64,000 bases of DNA from Lentisphaeraceae bacterium. GTDB taxonomy: Bacteria; Verrucomicrobiota; Lentisphaeria; Lentisphaerales; Lentisphaeraceae. Below are positions 28,264 through 36,316 of this stretch, one piece after another. Numbering within the stretch: position 1 is the stretch's first letter; each line of letters starts with the position of its first letter. The notes beneath the pieces were generated by a model. The model did not search any database. It saw nothing but the letters and a program-made list of their open reading frames with translations, and was not told where the DNA came from. The stretch covers positions 1-64,000 of the forward strand of contig JAJPOQ010000055.1 of the NCBI GenBank assembly GCA_021232515.1. Reading direction: 5' to 3'. Both the position numbers and the translations under genes were made by a program.

Positions 28264-30093
28264 TTACTTAGCGTGAACAGGTTCAGCGTAAGCAAGATCG
28301 CCAGTTAGGCCATCATAAAACTTAAAGATAACATGAGGCTTAACGAAAGGAATAAGTCTCTCGCCGTCTCTTTCTTTAGGGTTGTTAAAGACATTTTTGA
28401 TGTCGATAACACAGTAGTGTGGGAAAAGTCTATTTTCACGAGGGATGTCGCTTCTAGCATAAGTAGACCAACGTATGTCGCACTCACGAGGACCATACTT
28501 GAACTTACCATTGATTGGACGACCACCTTCATCTTCAGGTCTGTGGTTAACAGAGTTATGAGGACCAGATGCAAATTCCCAAACGTTCTCAGTGATCTTT
28601 ACAGAGTATGAGTTGTGTAGGTCACCAGAAAGAACGAATACACGTTTGTCTAGCTTGTCCCAGAAGTTAATTAGTTTCTCTCTTTCGTCGAGGAAAACAG
28701 TCCATGCGTCATCTTTAGTAGCTGTGTCGAAGTGGTGACCACCACCGCCAACATGAGGTACCATGAAGTTAACTGAAGAAATAAGGAAGTAGAAATCTGC
28801 ATCTTTTTTCTTCATAAGGTTCATCATCCACTCGCGCTGTTCTTTACCGATCATAGAGATGCCTTTTTTACCAGGATTTTTGGTGTCGTGCATTTCTCTG
28901 TGAGTTTTTGTGTCTAGGAAGATGAAACGTGCATTGGCAACTTTGAAAGTACCATAAGAACGACGACCGATAGAGTAGCTACTCTCGCGAGTTTCAGCAG
29001 CAGCTGGGCTAACTTGAACGCGGTGTTTGTCTAGAACTTTAACAATAGTGTAAACGTTTGCATTTGGATCTCCACCTTCGGTGTCACCTTCAGGGATGTC
29101 TTTAACAGCGGCATTTTTTGTGCCCCAGTGAACGTGTAGGTTTGCAGCTTGTTTAAGATCGATTTTTGTGAAGTCAGCAGACTTGTCGACGATTATGTCA
29201 GAACCTTTAGTCATCTGACCTTTGCCGAAGTGTATACCTTGCTCAGTATCAGTAAAGTTAGACCAACCTAGGTAGTCATACCAACCTTGAGTACCGATGT
29301 CACGGATAACAGCACGACGGTTTCTGTAGCCTTCTTCACCGCAACCAAAAACGTCATTTAAAAGTTCGTGGTCATCAAAAGTATAGTAGCTTGGTACGTG
29401 ACGGTGCCACTCAGCAAGATTTTTAGGACGACTCATGTATGTCTTGTAGTTTTCCCAGAAACCAGTGATGACAGGAGCAACTTCAACTGTCTTTGGCATA
29501 TGAGTTGCACCAACTTGCTTGATCCATTTTTCTGCAGGGTAGTCACGATCTTCTTCGTATAACCAATCGCCATTTAATATAGCGAAGTCAATTTTGTCTC
29601 TAACTTCTCTGTTTAGAGTGTCGTAAACAGGCATAGTTGGCCCAAGGCCAGAAGGATTTGGAGACTGGTTGTTTCCGCAAGCAAATTCAAAGCTAAAGTT
29701 GAAAAGACCTTTAGGGTTTAACTCAGACTTAAGTGTTTCCATGTCTCTTAGAGTTTTGAAAGACCCAGGAGCACTTATTTGTTTGTCTCCAGAAAATAGA
29801 GCGTAGAAGTACTGAGCTCCAGGCTTTAAACCATCAAGAGTTACAGTTGCAGTGTTGTCGTTTTCTAATTTACTGATTGTTGGATCAGAAACTTCAGTGT
29901 AAATACCTTCTTCGATTCCGTATCTAACATGGAAAGAAGCAGGCTTTGCAGTTCTACCCCATACTGTGATACTGGTAGTGGTTTGGCGACCTAGAAGAGG
30001 GCCGTGAGTCAATGGTGCGACTGGTCCCGTAGGTTGTGTTTGACAGGCAACCAAAAGGAAGATGGCTGTAAGCAATAAACTTGTTAACTTCAT
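28264..30093 (-). CDS. PhoD-family alkaline phosphatase-like lipoprotein
   Basis: A 609-residue exported lipoprotein (MKLTSLLLTAIFLLVAC, Cys17 lipidated). An N-terminal fibronectin-like domain (ITVWGRTAKPASFHVRYG, LKPGAQYFYALFSG) is followed by the PhoD metallophosphatase core. Metal-site segments are LNGDWLYEEDRDYP, YYTFDDHELLNDVFG and FVLSGDLHNSYSVKI. PhoD enzymes hydrolyse phosphomono- or diesters using Ca/Fe. It is longer than Bacillus PhoD and carries inserted segments between the motifs, as in PVC relatives. It opens a - strand block with the isomerase and sulfatase to its right, although 244 bases separate it from the isomerase. A second, cytoplasmic PhoD is at 49134. Confidence 0.9.
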   Translation of the reverse strand: MKLTSLLLTAIFLLVACQTQPTGPVAPLTHGPLLGRQTTTSITVWGRTAKPASFHVRYGIEEGIYTEVSDPTISKLENDNTATVTLDGLKPGAQYFYALFSGDKQISAPGSFKTLRDMETLKSELNPKGLFNFSFEFACGNNQSPNPSGLGPTMPVYDTLNREVRDKIDFAILNGDWLYEEDRDYPAEKWIKQVGATHMPKTVEVAPVITGFWENYKTYMSRPKNLAEWHRHVPSYYTFDDHELLNDVFGCGEEGYRNRRAVIRDIGTQGWYDYLGWSNFTDTEQGIHFGKGQMTKGSDIIVDKSADFTKIDLKQAANLHVHWGTKNAAVKDIPEGDTEGGDPNANVYTIVKVLDKHRVQVSPAAAETRESSYSIGRRSYGTFKVANARFIFLDTKTHREMHDTKNPGKKGISMIGKEQREWMMNLMKKKDADFYFLISSVNFMVPHVGGGGHHFDTATKDDAWTVFLDEREKLINFWDKLDKRVFVLSGDLHNSYSVKITENVWEFASGPHNSVNHRPEDEGGRPINGKFKYGPRECDIRWSTYARSDIPRENRLFPHYCVIDIKNVFNNPKERDGERLIPFVKPHVIFKFYDGLTGDLAYAEPVHAK

Positions 30094-30297
30094 ATCTCTA
30101 TACTTTTTTTGTTGTTTTTGTGAGTCAGGAACCTAATGCTCCTGATCCTTGTACGACTATTCTGGAAAAACATGACAAGTTTTGCCAAGGTTTTTACAAA
30201 AAAGCTTAAGGATTTTTAATTCTTACGAAAAATTCACTTAGCACGTGAATGAAAAAAGATAACAGATGAAGAGCTTGTCAGCTTACAGAAAGGGGTG

Positions 30298-30328
30298 TTT
30301 TAGGGTGCAAAAAGTTTACACCCTAAAA
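30298..30328. terminator. Inverted repeat after the isomerase gene, probable terminator
   Basis: TTTTAGGGTG (30298-30307) pairs with CACCCTAAAA (30319-30328) across an 11-base loop. It lies 10 bases after the stop of the - strand isomerase gene. There is no good T-run beyond it, so termination is probable rather than certain. Confidence 0.55.
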
Positions 30329-30337
30329 GAAGGTAAT

Positions 30338-31201
30338 TTATCTAAGATTCATTTCTTTTAAAATCTTATGAAGGTTATTGAATGAGCGTTCAACACTTTG
30401 AATAGATGTAACGCCTTCAGGGTAGTCAGTTTGTTCAATAGAAAACCACTCAGTACCGCCATTTTCTAAACAAGCTCTTATAAGTCTCTGCCAATCTTGG
30501 CCATTTTCACCAATAAATGGTTTAAAGCCCTTCGCTTTGTTTTCGTCAGTCATAGTCGAACGAAGGTGAGTTGAAATAGTTCTGTTTGGATACTTGTTGA
30601 CGAATGTCACAGGGTCTTTCCCTGCTTTCCAAGTCCAGCCCATATCTTGTTGGAGGATGAAGTCTTCGTCAGTGTTTTCCGCAAGAGAATCCCACCACGT
30701 TGAGTTTACACAAGGTCCACACTCAAATTCTTTAGTATGGTTGTGGTAGCCAGCTTTCATGCCGTGTTTTCTGAGAGTTTTAACAGCTTGGTTATAGATC
30801 TTTGAGACTTCAGCATTGGCTTCTTTACTTTTATAAACTCTGCCGTCATGAGAAACGATCAAGTATTTACAATCAATAGCTTTGTGGAAGGCAATAGTTT
30901 TTTCGATATTTTCAGGAAGAAGATCTTTTGTCTTAATATGAGTTGCAGCAGACTTAAGGTTTAAGCCATCAAGAAGTTTTTTGAGCTCTTCAGGTTTGTC
31001 GCTGTAGTGGTAGTAACCTGCGAATTCGACACCGTCCATGCCCATGTCAGAAAGCTTTTTTAGAGTTCCTTCAAAATCTTTTTTCATATAGTCGCGAACA
31101 GACCAAAGTTGGACTGAGACACCAAAGTCTTTGCGAAGTCCAGTAGAAGCACAGCCGACGACGATAAGTACAGCTAAAAGTAGGAGAAGTTTCTTTTTCA
31201 T
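30338..31201 (-). CDS. Sugar phosphate isomerase/epimerase-like TIM-barrel lipoprotein
   Basis: A 287-residue protein with a lipoprotein signal (LLAVLIVVGCASTG) and a xylose-isomerase-like TIM barrel (AP endonuclease 2 family). It reads SVQLWSVRDYMKKDFEGTLK, then GMDGVEFAGYYHYSD, AGYHNHTKEFE and LQQDMGWTWKAG, ending with WFSIEQTDYP; these supply the usual Glu/His/Asp metal ligands. AAAGGAA precedes the ATG. The lipid anchor places it outside the cytoplasm, unlike classic sugar isomerases; this fits the extracytoplasmic sugar oxidation or epimerisation pathways of PVC and Bacteroidetes bacteria, alongside ThuA and DUF1080 proteins. The substrate is unknown. Confidence 0.85.
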   Translation of the reverse strand: MKKKLLLLLAVLIVVGCASTGLRKDFGVSVQLWSVRDYMKKDFEGTLKKLSDMGMDGVEFAGYYHYSDKPEELKKLLDGLNLKSAATHIKTKDLLPENIEKTIAFHKAIDCKYLIVSHDGRVYKSKEANAEVSKIYNQAVKTLRKHGMKAGYHNHTKEFECGPCVNSTWWDSLAENTDEDFILQQDMGWTWKAGKDPVTFVNKYPNRTISTHLRSTMTDENKAKGFKPFIGENGQDWQRLIRACLENGGTEWFSIEQTDYPEGVTSIQSVERSFNNLHKILKEMNLR

Positions 31202-31270
31202 ATTTTCCTTTAGGTTGTTAGTTGAAAACTATTGTGAAAACAGTGAGAGATTCATCGGTTAAGAGGGTAA

Positions 31271-33184
31271 TTATTTGGAATGAAAATCATCATGACTATT
31301 TAACCCTGATTTTACTAAAGACCATTCAAGCGCCCAGCAGGTAAATGCAGAGTAGATAAAGTCTTTCCAAGGTCTTTTTGATCCTTCAGGAGCGAGGTAT
31401 TGCTTTCGGGCCTTTCTTACTTCACTTTCGAGTGGGCGTATATCCTTGATCGATGTTGATAAACTACGAGCGATGTATAAGGCTAAGTTTGGCTCTGTTT
31501 CTTTGAGGAGAGCTCTAAAAACTGGAATGCTTAACTCCTCAAGTCCCAGGCGCGCCAGCCCTTCTGCGGCAGTTGTTCTTACAGTAAGGTTTTCATCATG
31601 CAGACCTTTTTTGAATAGTGCTATAGTTGCAGCATTTTTTGAGTTCCGGATTATCTGACTTTGGATAGACCAGTATCTGACAGATGGGTCTTTATCCTTA
31701 TATAAATCTAGTAGGGTTTGTTGCTTAACTCTAGGTTTCGACGCTAAGTCAGCAGCGTTCATGATCTTCTCAATTGGGTATGTTTTAGGGTTTTGTAAAA
31801 TTTCATACGGCGTTAGCTTGGCCTCATTGGCTCGACGGTGCATGTCAGATTCTGTTAAGAAACCACTATCCCGTGTTTTTAAACTCCACTTTTTGAGCTC
31901 ATGCGCTAATTGAGTTTTTATCTTTTGTAAGCTTTGATCGTTTGCGACATTTTGTAATTCTTTGGGATCATTTTTTAGATCATAGAGTTCTTCATGAGGG
32001 CGAGAGCTCCATAACTTTTTTGACTCTAGTGAATCTTGCCCAGCGTTATGTATTCTGTGAAGTTCTTTGTGGAAATCTTTTTTATGATCCGACATGATGT
32101 AGCCTTCTTGCATAGGTACATGATGAGGCAGGTAGTGTCGGATGTAAAGGTAACGTCCATCAAATATTGACCTTGAAAGGTCGTACATGTCGTCAGCTCT
32201 ATCTTTTGCGCCGAAGACATATTTATGCTCGGTTGTTGAGTTTTTTCCAAGTATGGCTTTTCCTTCAAAGTTTTTAGGGATCTTTATTCCAGCAAGATTT
32301 AGAGCCGTAGCAGGAAGATTGACGTAAGAGGTTATTTCATCAATCTCTTTATGGTTTGAGCCGTAAGGTGAAAGTTGCTTGAATCTTTCAGGGATGTGAA
32401 CGATAAGAGGAACGTGCATGCCGGTTAGGTAAAGCCAGCGTTTATAACGAGGAGCTCCCATGCCGTGGTCGGACATGATAAAGACAATAGTGTTCTCAGC
32501 TTGTTCATCTTTTTTGAGATTTTCAAAAACATTCTGAACTTCTTGATCGAAAACAGTGATTAAGTCGTGGTACCTAGCCCATAACTTTTTCATTTGTGGT
32601 GTATTTGGATAGTATGGTGGGAGTTTGATTTTGTTTGGCTTGCGTCTTACTTCTATAGATAGGTTTTTTAAGGCACTTTCAGCCTTCTCAGGAATATTAC
32701 CAGAACCTTCGTGTGTACTGCCAAGGTTCATGAACGCAAAAAAAGGTTTGCCTTTGGGACATTTCCTCCAAGGAGTTGTATCACTTTTCCAATAATCAAA
32801 TAATCCATTTGCACTAAAGTTATAGTCTGTTTTATTTCTGAGAGCGGTCCAGTAACCATTTTCTTTGAAGACTTGAGCTAATGGTTTGATGCTTGTTGGA
32901 AGCTTAACTTCAGATCGGAGGTTTTGGCTTCCAAGAGATGTTGCAAACATGCCGCTAGCTAGACAAGAGCGAGAAGGTGAGCATATAGGAGCGGTTGAAT
33001 AGGCTCTTTTATAGACAAGCGATTTTTTAGCGATTTCGTCAATAAATGGAGTATATGCATCCTTGTCACCGTAAGCTCCCATGAGTGGTGATATGTCTTC
33101 AGCGACAATCCATAAAATATTTGGTCTGTTTTGAGCAGAAGCGTAGGTCGAAAGTAAGAGTAAGAAAGTAAACATAGATTTCAT
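31271..33184 (-). CDS. Sulfatase with C-terminal HEAT-like repeats
   Basis: A 637-residue exported Cys-type sulfatase. The signal peptide (FTFLLLLSTYASA) is followed by PNILWIVAEDISPLMGAYGD with the first metal acidic residues. CSPSRSCLASG then carries the cysteine to be converted to formylglycine, and FIMSDHGMGAPRYKRW the later metal site. Residues about 510-610 contain alpha-helical HEAT-like repeats (VRYWSIQSQIIRNSKNAATI and VRTTAAEGLARLGLEELSI). The chosen ATG at 33184 puts the signal peptide at the N-terminus; the ATG at 33262 adds a non-signal extension. Its likely substrate is a sulfated polysaccharide. The N-terminal core is less canonical than that of the sulfatase at 50510. Confidence 0.9.
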   Translation of the reverse strand: MKSMFTFLLLLSTYASAQNRPNILWIVAEDISPLMGAYGDKDAYTPFIDEIAKKSLVYKRAYSTAPICSPSRSCLASGMFATSLGSQNLRSEVKLPTSIKPLAQVFKENGYWTALRNKTDYNFSANGLFDYWKSDTTPWRKCPKGKPFFAFMNLGSTHEGSGNIPEKAESALKNLSIEVRRKPNKIKLPPYYPNTPQMKKLWARYHDLITVFDQEVQNVFENLKKDEQAENTIVFIMSDHGMGAPRYKRWLYLTGMHVPLIVHIPERFKQLSPYGSNHKEIDEITSYVNLPATALNLAGIKIPKNFEGKAILGKNSTTEHKYVFGAKDRADDMYDLSRSIFDGRYLYIRHYLPHHVPMQEGYIMSDHKKDFHKELHRIHNAGQDSLESKKLWSSRPHEELYDLKNDPKELQNVANDQSLQKIKTQLAHELKKWSLKTRDSGFLTESDMHRRANEAKLTPYEILQNPKTYPIEKIMNAADLASKPRVKQQTLLDLYKDKDPSVRYWSIQSQIIRNSKNAATIALFKKGLHDENLTVRTTAAEGLARLGLEELSIPVFRALLKETEPNLALYIARSLSTSIKDIRPLESEVRKARKQYLAPEGSKRPWKDFIYSAFTCWALEWSLVKSGLNSHDDFHSK

Positions 33185-33334
33185 AAGCACACAACTTTTA
33201 GTTAATTCTAGATATAAATAGAGGGCTTTGTGAAATCCCATGCAGGTTTTGTCCTCAGTCAATCATTATATAAGGATTGCGGATCATGAAAAAACATCTA
33301 GTCTGAATCAAACAAAATTTAACTTGGATACAAA

Positions 33335-34201
33335 ATGAAAGTTTGGATTACTGGAGCTACGGGGCTTTGTGGTCGCGCAGTCACGAAACTGTTAAGTGAC
33401 TCTTATGACGTTGTGCCTACTGCTTTTTCGAGAGCGGAAGGAAATATTTTTAAGGTGGATATCACTTCAAAAGAAGATGTGAAAGCTTTTTTTGAAAAGC
33501 ATAATCCGGATGCAGTAGTTCATCTCGCCGCAGAAAGAAAACCAGACATTTGTGAAAATAAAAAAGATGTAACCGATAATTTGAACATCGAGGCTACTAG
33601 GTTTTTGGCAGAGCAATGTAAACAGAATGATTGCTGGTTCCTCTATTTATCGACTGATTATGTTTTTGATGGGACAAAACCACCATACTTACCGACATCA
33701 GAGCCAAATCCACTCAATTACTATGGCGAGTCTAAGCTGAAAGGGGAGATAGAGACTTTAAAAGCAAATGATAAGGCAGCTGTTCTCAGAGTTCCGGTGT
33801 TGTATGGCGAGGTAGAAGAGCTGGGTGAATCTGCAGTTACTACCATTTTTAACCTTCTGAAAAAACAGGAGGAAGCCAAAGTGGACCATTGGGCAACGAG
33901 GTTTCCTACTCTTGTAGATGATATAGCGAAAGTTATAGCGAAGATGTTATCTGGGAAGCCAAGTGGAACTTTTCACTACTCTGGTGAAACAGCTTTAACT
34001 AAGTATGAGACTGCTTTGTTAATGGGAGAGTTGATGAATGTTTCAACGGATAAGTTAATTGCAGAGCCAAATCAAACAGGAACAGCCTTGAGACCTAAAA
34101 ACGCTCAGCTTGATACAGCGAGTTTAAAGGCTGCGGGCTTCTATGTAGAACCGTCAGAACCTAAGGATGTTTTGGCGGCTATTTTAAGGCCACATCTTTG
34201 A
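33335..34201 (+). CDS. RmlD/MAT2B-like extended SDR protein
   Basis: A 288-residue NAD(P)-binding protein with Rossmann loop TGATGLCGRAV, YLSTDYVFDGTKPPY and the YYGESKLKGE active-site YxxxK. It belongs to the dTDP-4-dehydrorhamnose reductase-like family. Much of it reads like the human methionine adenosyltransferase beta subunit (MAT2B) rather than RmlD: AAERKPDICENKKD, AAVLRVPVLYGEVEELGESA, VDHWATRFPTLVDD, GTFHYSGETALTKYE and LRPKNAQLD each have a close counterpart in MAT2B as I remember it. It could be a reductase or a regulator of S-adenosylmethionine synthetase; no metK is nearby. It is a single gene, with the SPFH operon 121 bases downstream. Confidence 0.85.
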   Translation: MKVWITGATGLCGRAVTKLLSDSYDVVPTAFSRAEGNIFKVDITSKEDVKAFFEKHNPDAVVHLAAERKPDICENKKDVTDNLNIEATRFLAEQCKQNDCWFLYLSTDYVFDGTKPPYLPTSEPNPLNYYGESKLKGEIETLKANDKAAVLRVPVLYGEVEELGESAVTTIFNLLKKQEEAKVDHWATRFPTLVDDIAKVIAKMLSGKPSGTFHYSGETALTKYETALLMGELMNVSTDKLIAEPNQTGTALRPKNAQLDTASLKAAGFYVEPSEPKDVLAAILRPHL

Positions 34202-34221
34202 TCTGAAAATGAAGATATATG

Positions 34222-34244
34222 TCTGAGCATAAATTATGCTCAGA
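34222..34244. terminator. Hairpin after the MAT2B-like gene, possible weak terminator
   Basis: TCTGAGCATA pairs with TATGCTCAGA around a 3-base loop, 20 bases after the stop. No T-run follows, so it may be a weak terminator or a regulatory hairpin just before the SPFH operon promoter. Confidence 0.4.
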
Positions 34245-34251
34245 TAAGCTC

Positions 34252-34279
34252 TTGAACAGCCAATTAAAATTTGTATAAT
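34252..34279 (+). promoter_or_regulatory. Promoter of the SPFH / P-type ATPase / ABC operon
   Basis: TTGAAC (34252-34257), 16-base spacer, TATAAT (34274-34279). The predicted start near 34286 gives a leader of about 37 bases. Because all five following genes overlap or nearly touch, this may drive the whole operon. Confidence 0.6.
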
Positions 34280-34322
34280 CTACTGGGTAGTGTCTTAAAA
34301 ATTTCGAGAAATTCAAATAAAT

Positions 34323-36302
34323 ATGACTGATTCAACAGCAAAAGTTAAAACATATTCTTTAGTTGGAGTGATCTTTGCAGTAGCATTTTCGTTAGCTGCA
34401 TTAGCTCTATCTTATTGGACTGACGTCCATACCGGTGAACTGCTGTTTTTTGTTTCACTTAACACAGCATTCTTCTCAATCCTTTTATTTAATGAGAACA
34501 GACTTGTTTATCGAGCCGAATTAGAAGCTCATGAACAAAACCAAGTTAAAAAGAGTACTGGCGCTTCGAAGGAATTGTTCGACGAGTCTGATGAAGCGAT
34601 GTTACTTGCAGCTCGTTCTCTTAAAACTTGGCGTACTTATTTACTTCCAGGCTTAACATTGATTTATGGCCTTGGCGCGATCGTTTTTCTGGTAATGAAG
34701 TGGCAAGCTTGGGGACAACATCTAGAAGTTAAGATGGCAAACTCAATGGCTGCAGCTGCTTGTGCTGGTGCGCTTGGAGTATCTTACTTTTTGATGGGTG
34801 CCTTCTACGGCGGTGCATCGAAAAAGAAAGAGGCTATCAAACTTCGTCCAATTTCTTCTTGGGCTTACTTTTCATCTATAGTATGTATCGCTTTAGTTGC
34901 AGTGTTATTTTTCGGTGGAGAAAAGTATCCAGATACAGACCATTACACAAATAGAATTATTCTTGGTTTACTTATTTTTCTTGCCTTTGAAGTATCTGTA
35001 AATTTCCTTATAGATTGGTATCGTCCAAGATTCCATGAAGCTGAAAAATCAATTTTGGAGAGTCGTTTGCTGGCAGTCTTTACTGACTCAGGTAGCATCG
35101 CTTCAAATATCGCTCATGCCTTAGATTATCAGTTTGGTTTGAAGGTGACAGAAGAGGGCTTTTATAAATTCTTCGGTAAGAAGCTATTGCCTTTGTTAGC
35201 TCTGCAGTTACTGACGCTATACTTACTAAGTTGTTTCACTTTAATAGAAACAGGTCAGCGTGGTGTAAGAGAAACTTTGGGGACAATTAATTCTAAGTCT
35301 GAGTTAAATCCAGGCTTATATGTTAAGCTTCCATGGCCATTTTCAACAATTCATGTTTACCCGGCTGATAAAATACAAACTATAGAAATTGGCCAGCATC
35401 CTAAACGAAATCAAGGTCCAGAAGAGCCACCGATGGATGAAGGCGAATCAAAAGTGACTGTAACTGAAGATGTTTCTCTTTGGAGTAAAGCAGGTCATCA
35501 TGAAGAGGGAATGGAGGATATAAACTTCATTATCTCAACATCTTCTGAAAAACAGGATAAGACAGCTCTCGCTCAAGTAAATATGATAACAGTCATAGTT
35601 CCTGTTCAGTATAAAATCAAAAAACATGTAGATGGCGAAGAATCCCCACTTTATAAATTTATGTTTAATCATGCGAATTCTAAGGCTGCTTTGAGAACTA
35701 TTGTTTCTGAAGTAGTGATGAAGTACCTGAGTAAAGCTGACTATTATCAATTTTTGGGTAAAGATCGTGAAAACGCTGCAGCGAAGTTGCAGAAGCTAGC
35801 TCAAGCCGAAGTCGATAAACTTGACTTGGGAGTAGAAATAGTTGAACTAGCGCTAGAAACAACTCACCCACCAGAGAGTGTGAGTAAATCTTACGATGAT
35901 GTTATCGCGGCAACTTTCGATAAAGATGTAACCGTTTTTGATGCGGGAGTGACTAAAGAGAAGGTATTATCTGAAGCAAGAATTAAAGAAGGTAATCTTA
36001 TAGTTCAGGCCGAAAGTGAAACAGGTTTGATTGACTACACAGATGAAGCTGGAAAGACTTCGAAAGTACCAACAAAACTTGCCATAGCGAAAGAAAAAGT
36101 TATTCGCTTAAAGTCGCAGTTAGCTAGTTACGAGGCGCAACCATACTTATTTACACTTATTAACTATCTGGCAGTCATAGAAGAGGGCTTGGCAGATACG
36201 CGAAAAATCATCATAGATAGTAGTAAAGGGGAATATAACTTTAGGTTTGATTTAAAGCCGAAGTTAACTCCGGATTTAGAAAATTTAGAAATCCCTGAAT
36301 AA
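34323..36302 (+). CDS. Polytopic SPFH-domain protein (HflK-like), first of three
   Basis: A 659-residue protein. The N-terminal 310 residues hold about seven hydrophobic segments (roughly 11-32, 38-56, 104-125, 141-164, 179-199, 211-231, 286-308). An SPFH/band-7 domain follows, starting at TLIETGQRGVRETLGTINSK, with GLYVKLPWPFSTIHVYPADK as in HflK and ILSEARIKEGNLIVQAESETG in the coiled-coil. Ordinary HflK proteins have one membrane segment, so the polytopic domain is exceptional. The domain is interrupted by an acidic stretch near GPEEPPMDEGESK. It opens a five-gene operon. It probably builds a membrane microdomain for the pump encoded downstream; this is inference. Confidence 0.85.
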   Translation: MTDSTAKVKTYSLVGVIFAVAFSLAALALSYWTDVHTGELLFFVSLNTAFFSILLFNENRLVYRAELEAHEQNQVKKSTGASKELFDESDEAMLLAARSLKTWRTYLLPGLTLIYGLGAIVFLVMKWQAWGQHLEVKMANSMAAAACAGALGVSYFLMGAFYGGASKKKEAIKLRPISSWAYFSSIVCIALVAVLFFGGEKYPDTDHYTNRIILGLLIFLAFEVSVNFLIDWYRPRFHEAEKSILESRLLAVFTDSGSIASNIAHALDYQFGLKVTEEGFYKFFGKKLLPLLALQLLTLYLLSCFTLIETGQRGVRETLGTINSKSELNPGLYVKLPWPFSTIHVYPADKIQTIEIGQHPKRNQGPEEPPMDEGESKVTVTEDVSLWSKAGHHEEGMEDINFIISTSSEKQDKTALAQVNMITVIVPVQYKIKKHVDGEESPLYKFMFNHANSKAALRTIVSEVVMKYLSKADYYQFLGKDRENAAAKLQKLAQAEVDKLDLGVEIVELALETTHPPESVSKSYDDVIAATFDKDVTVFDAGVTKEKVLSEARIKEGNLIVQAESETGLIDYTDEAGKTSKVPTKLAIAKEKVIRLKSQLASYEAQPYLFTLINYLAVIEEGLADTRKIIIDSSKGEYNFRFDLKPKLTPDLENLEIPE

Positions 36303-36316
36303 GGCTGAGTAGAGAT

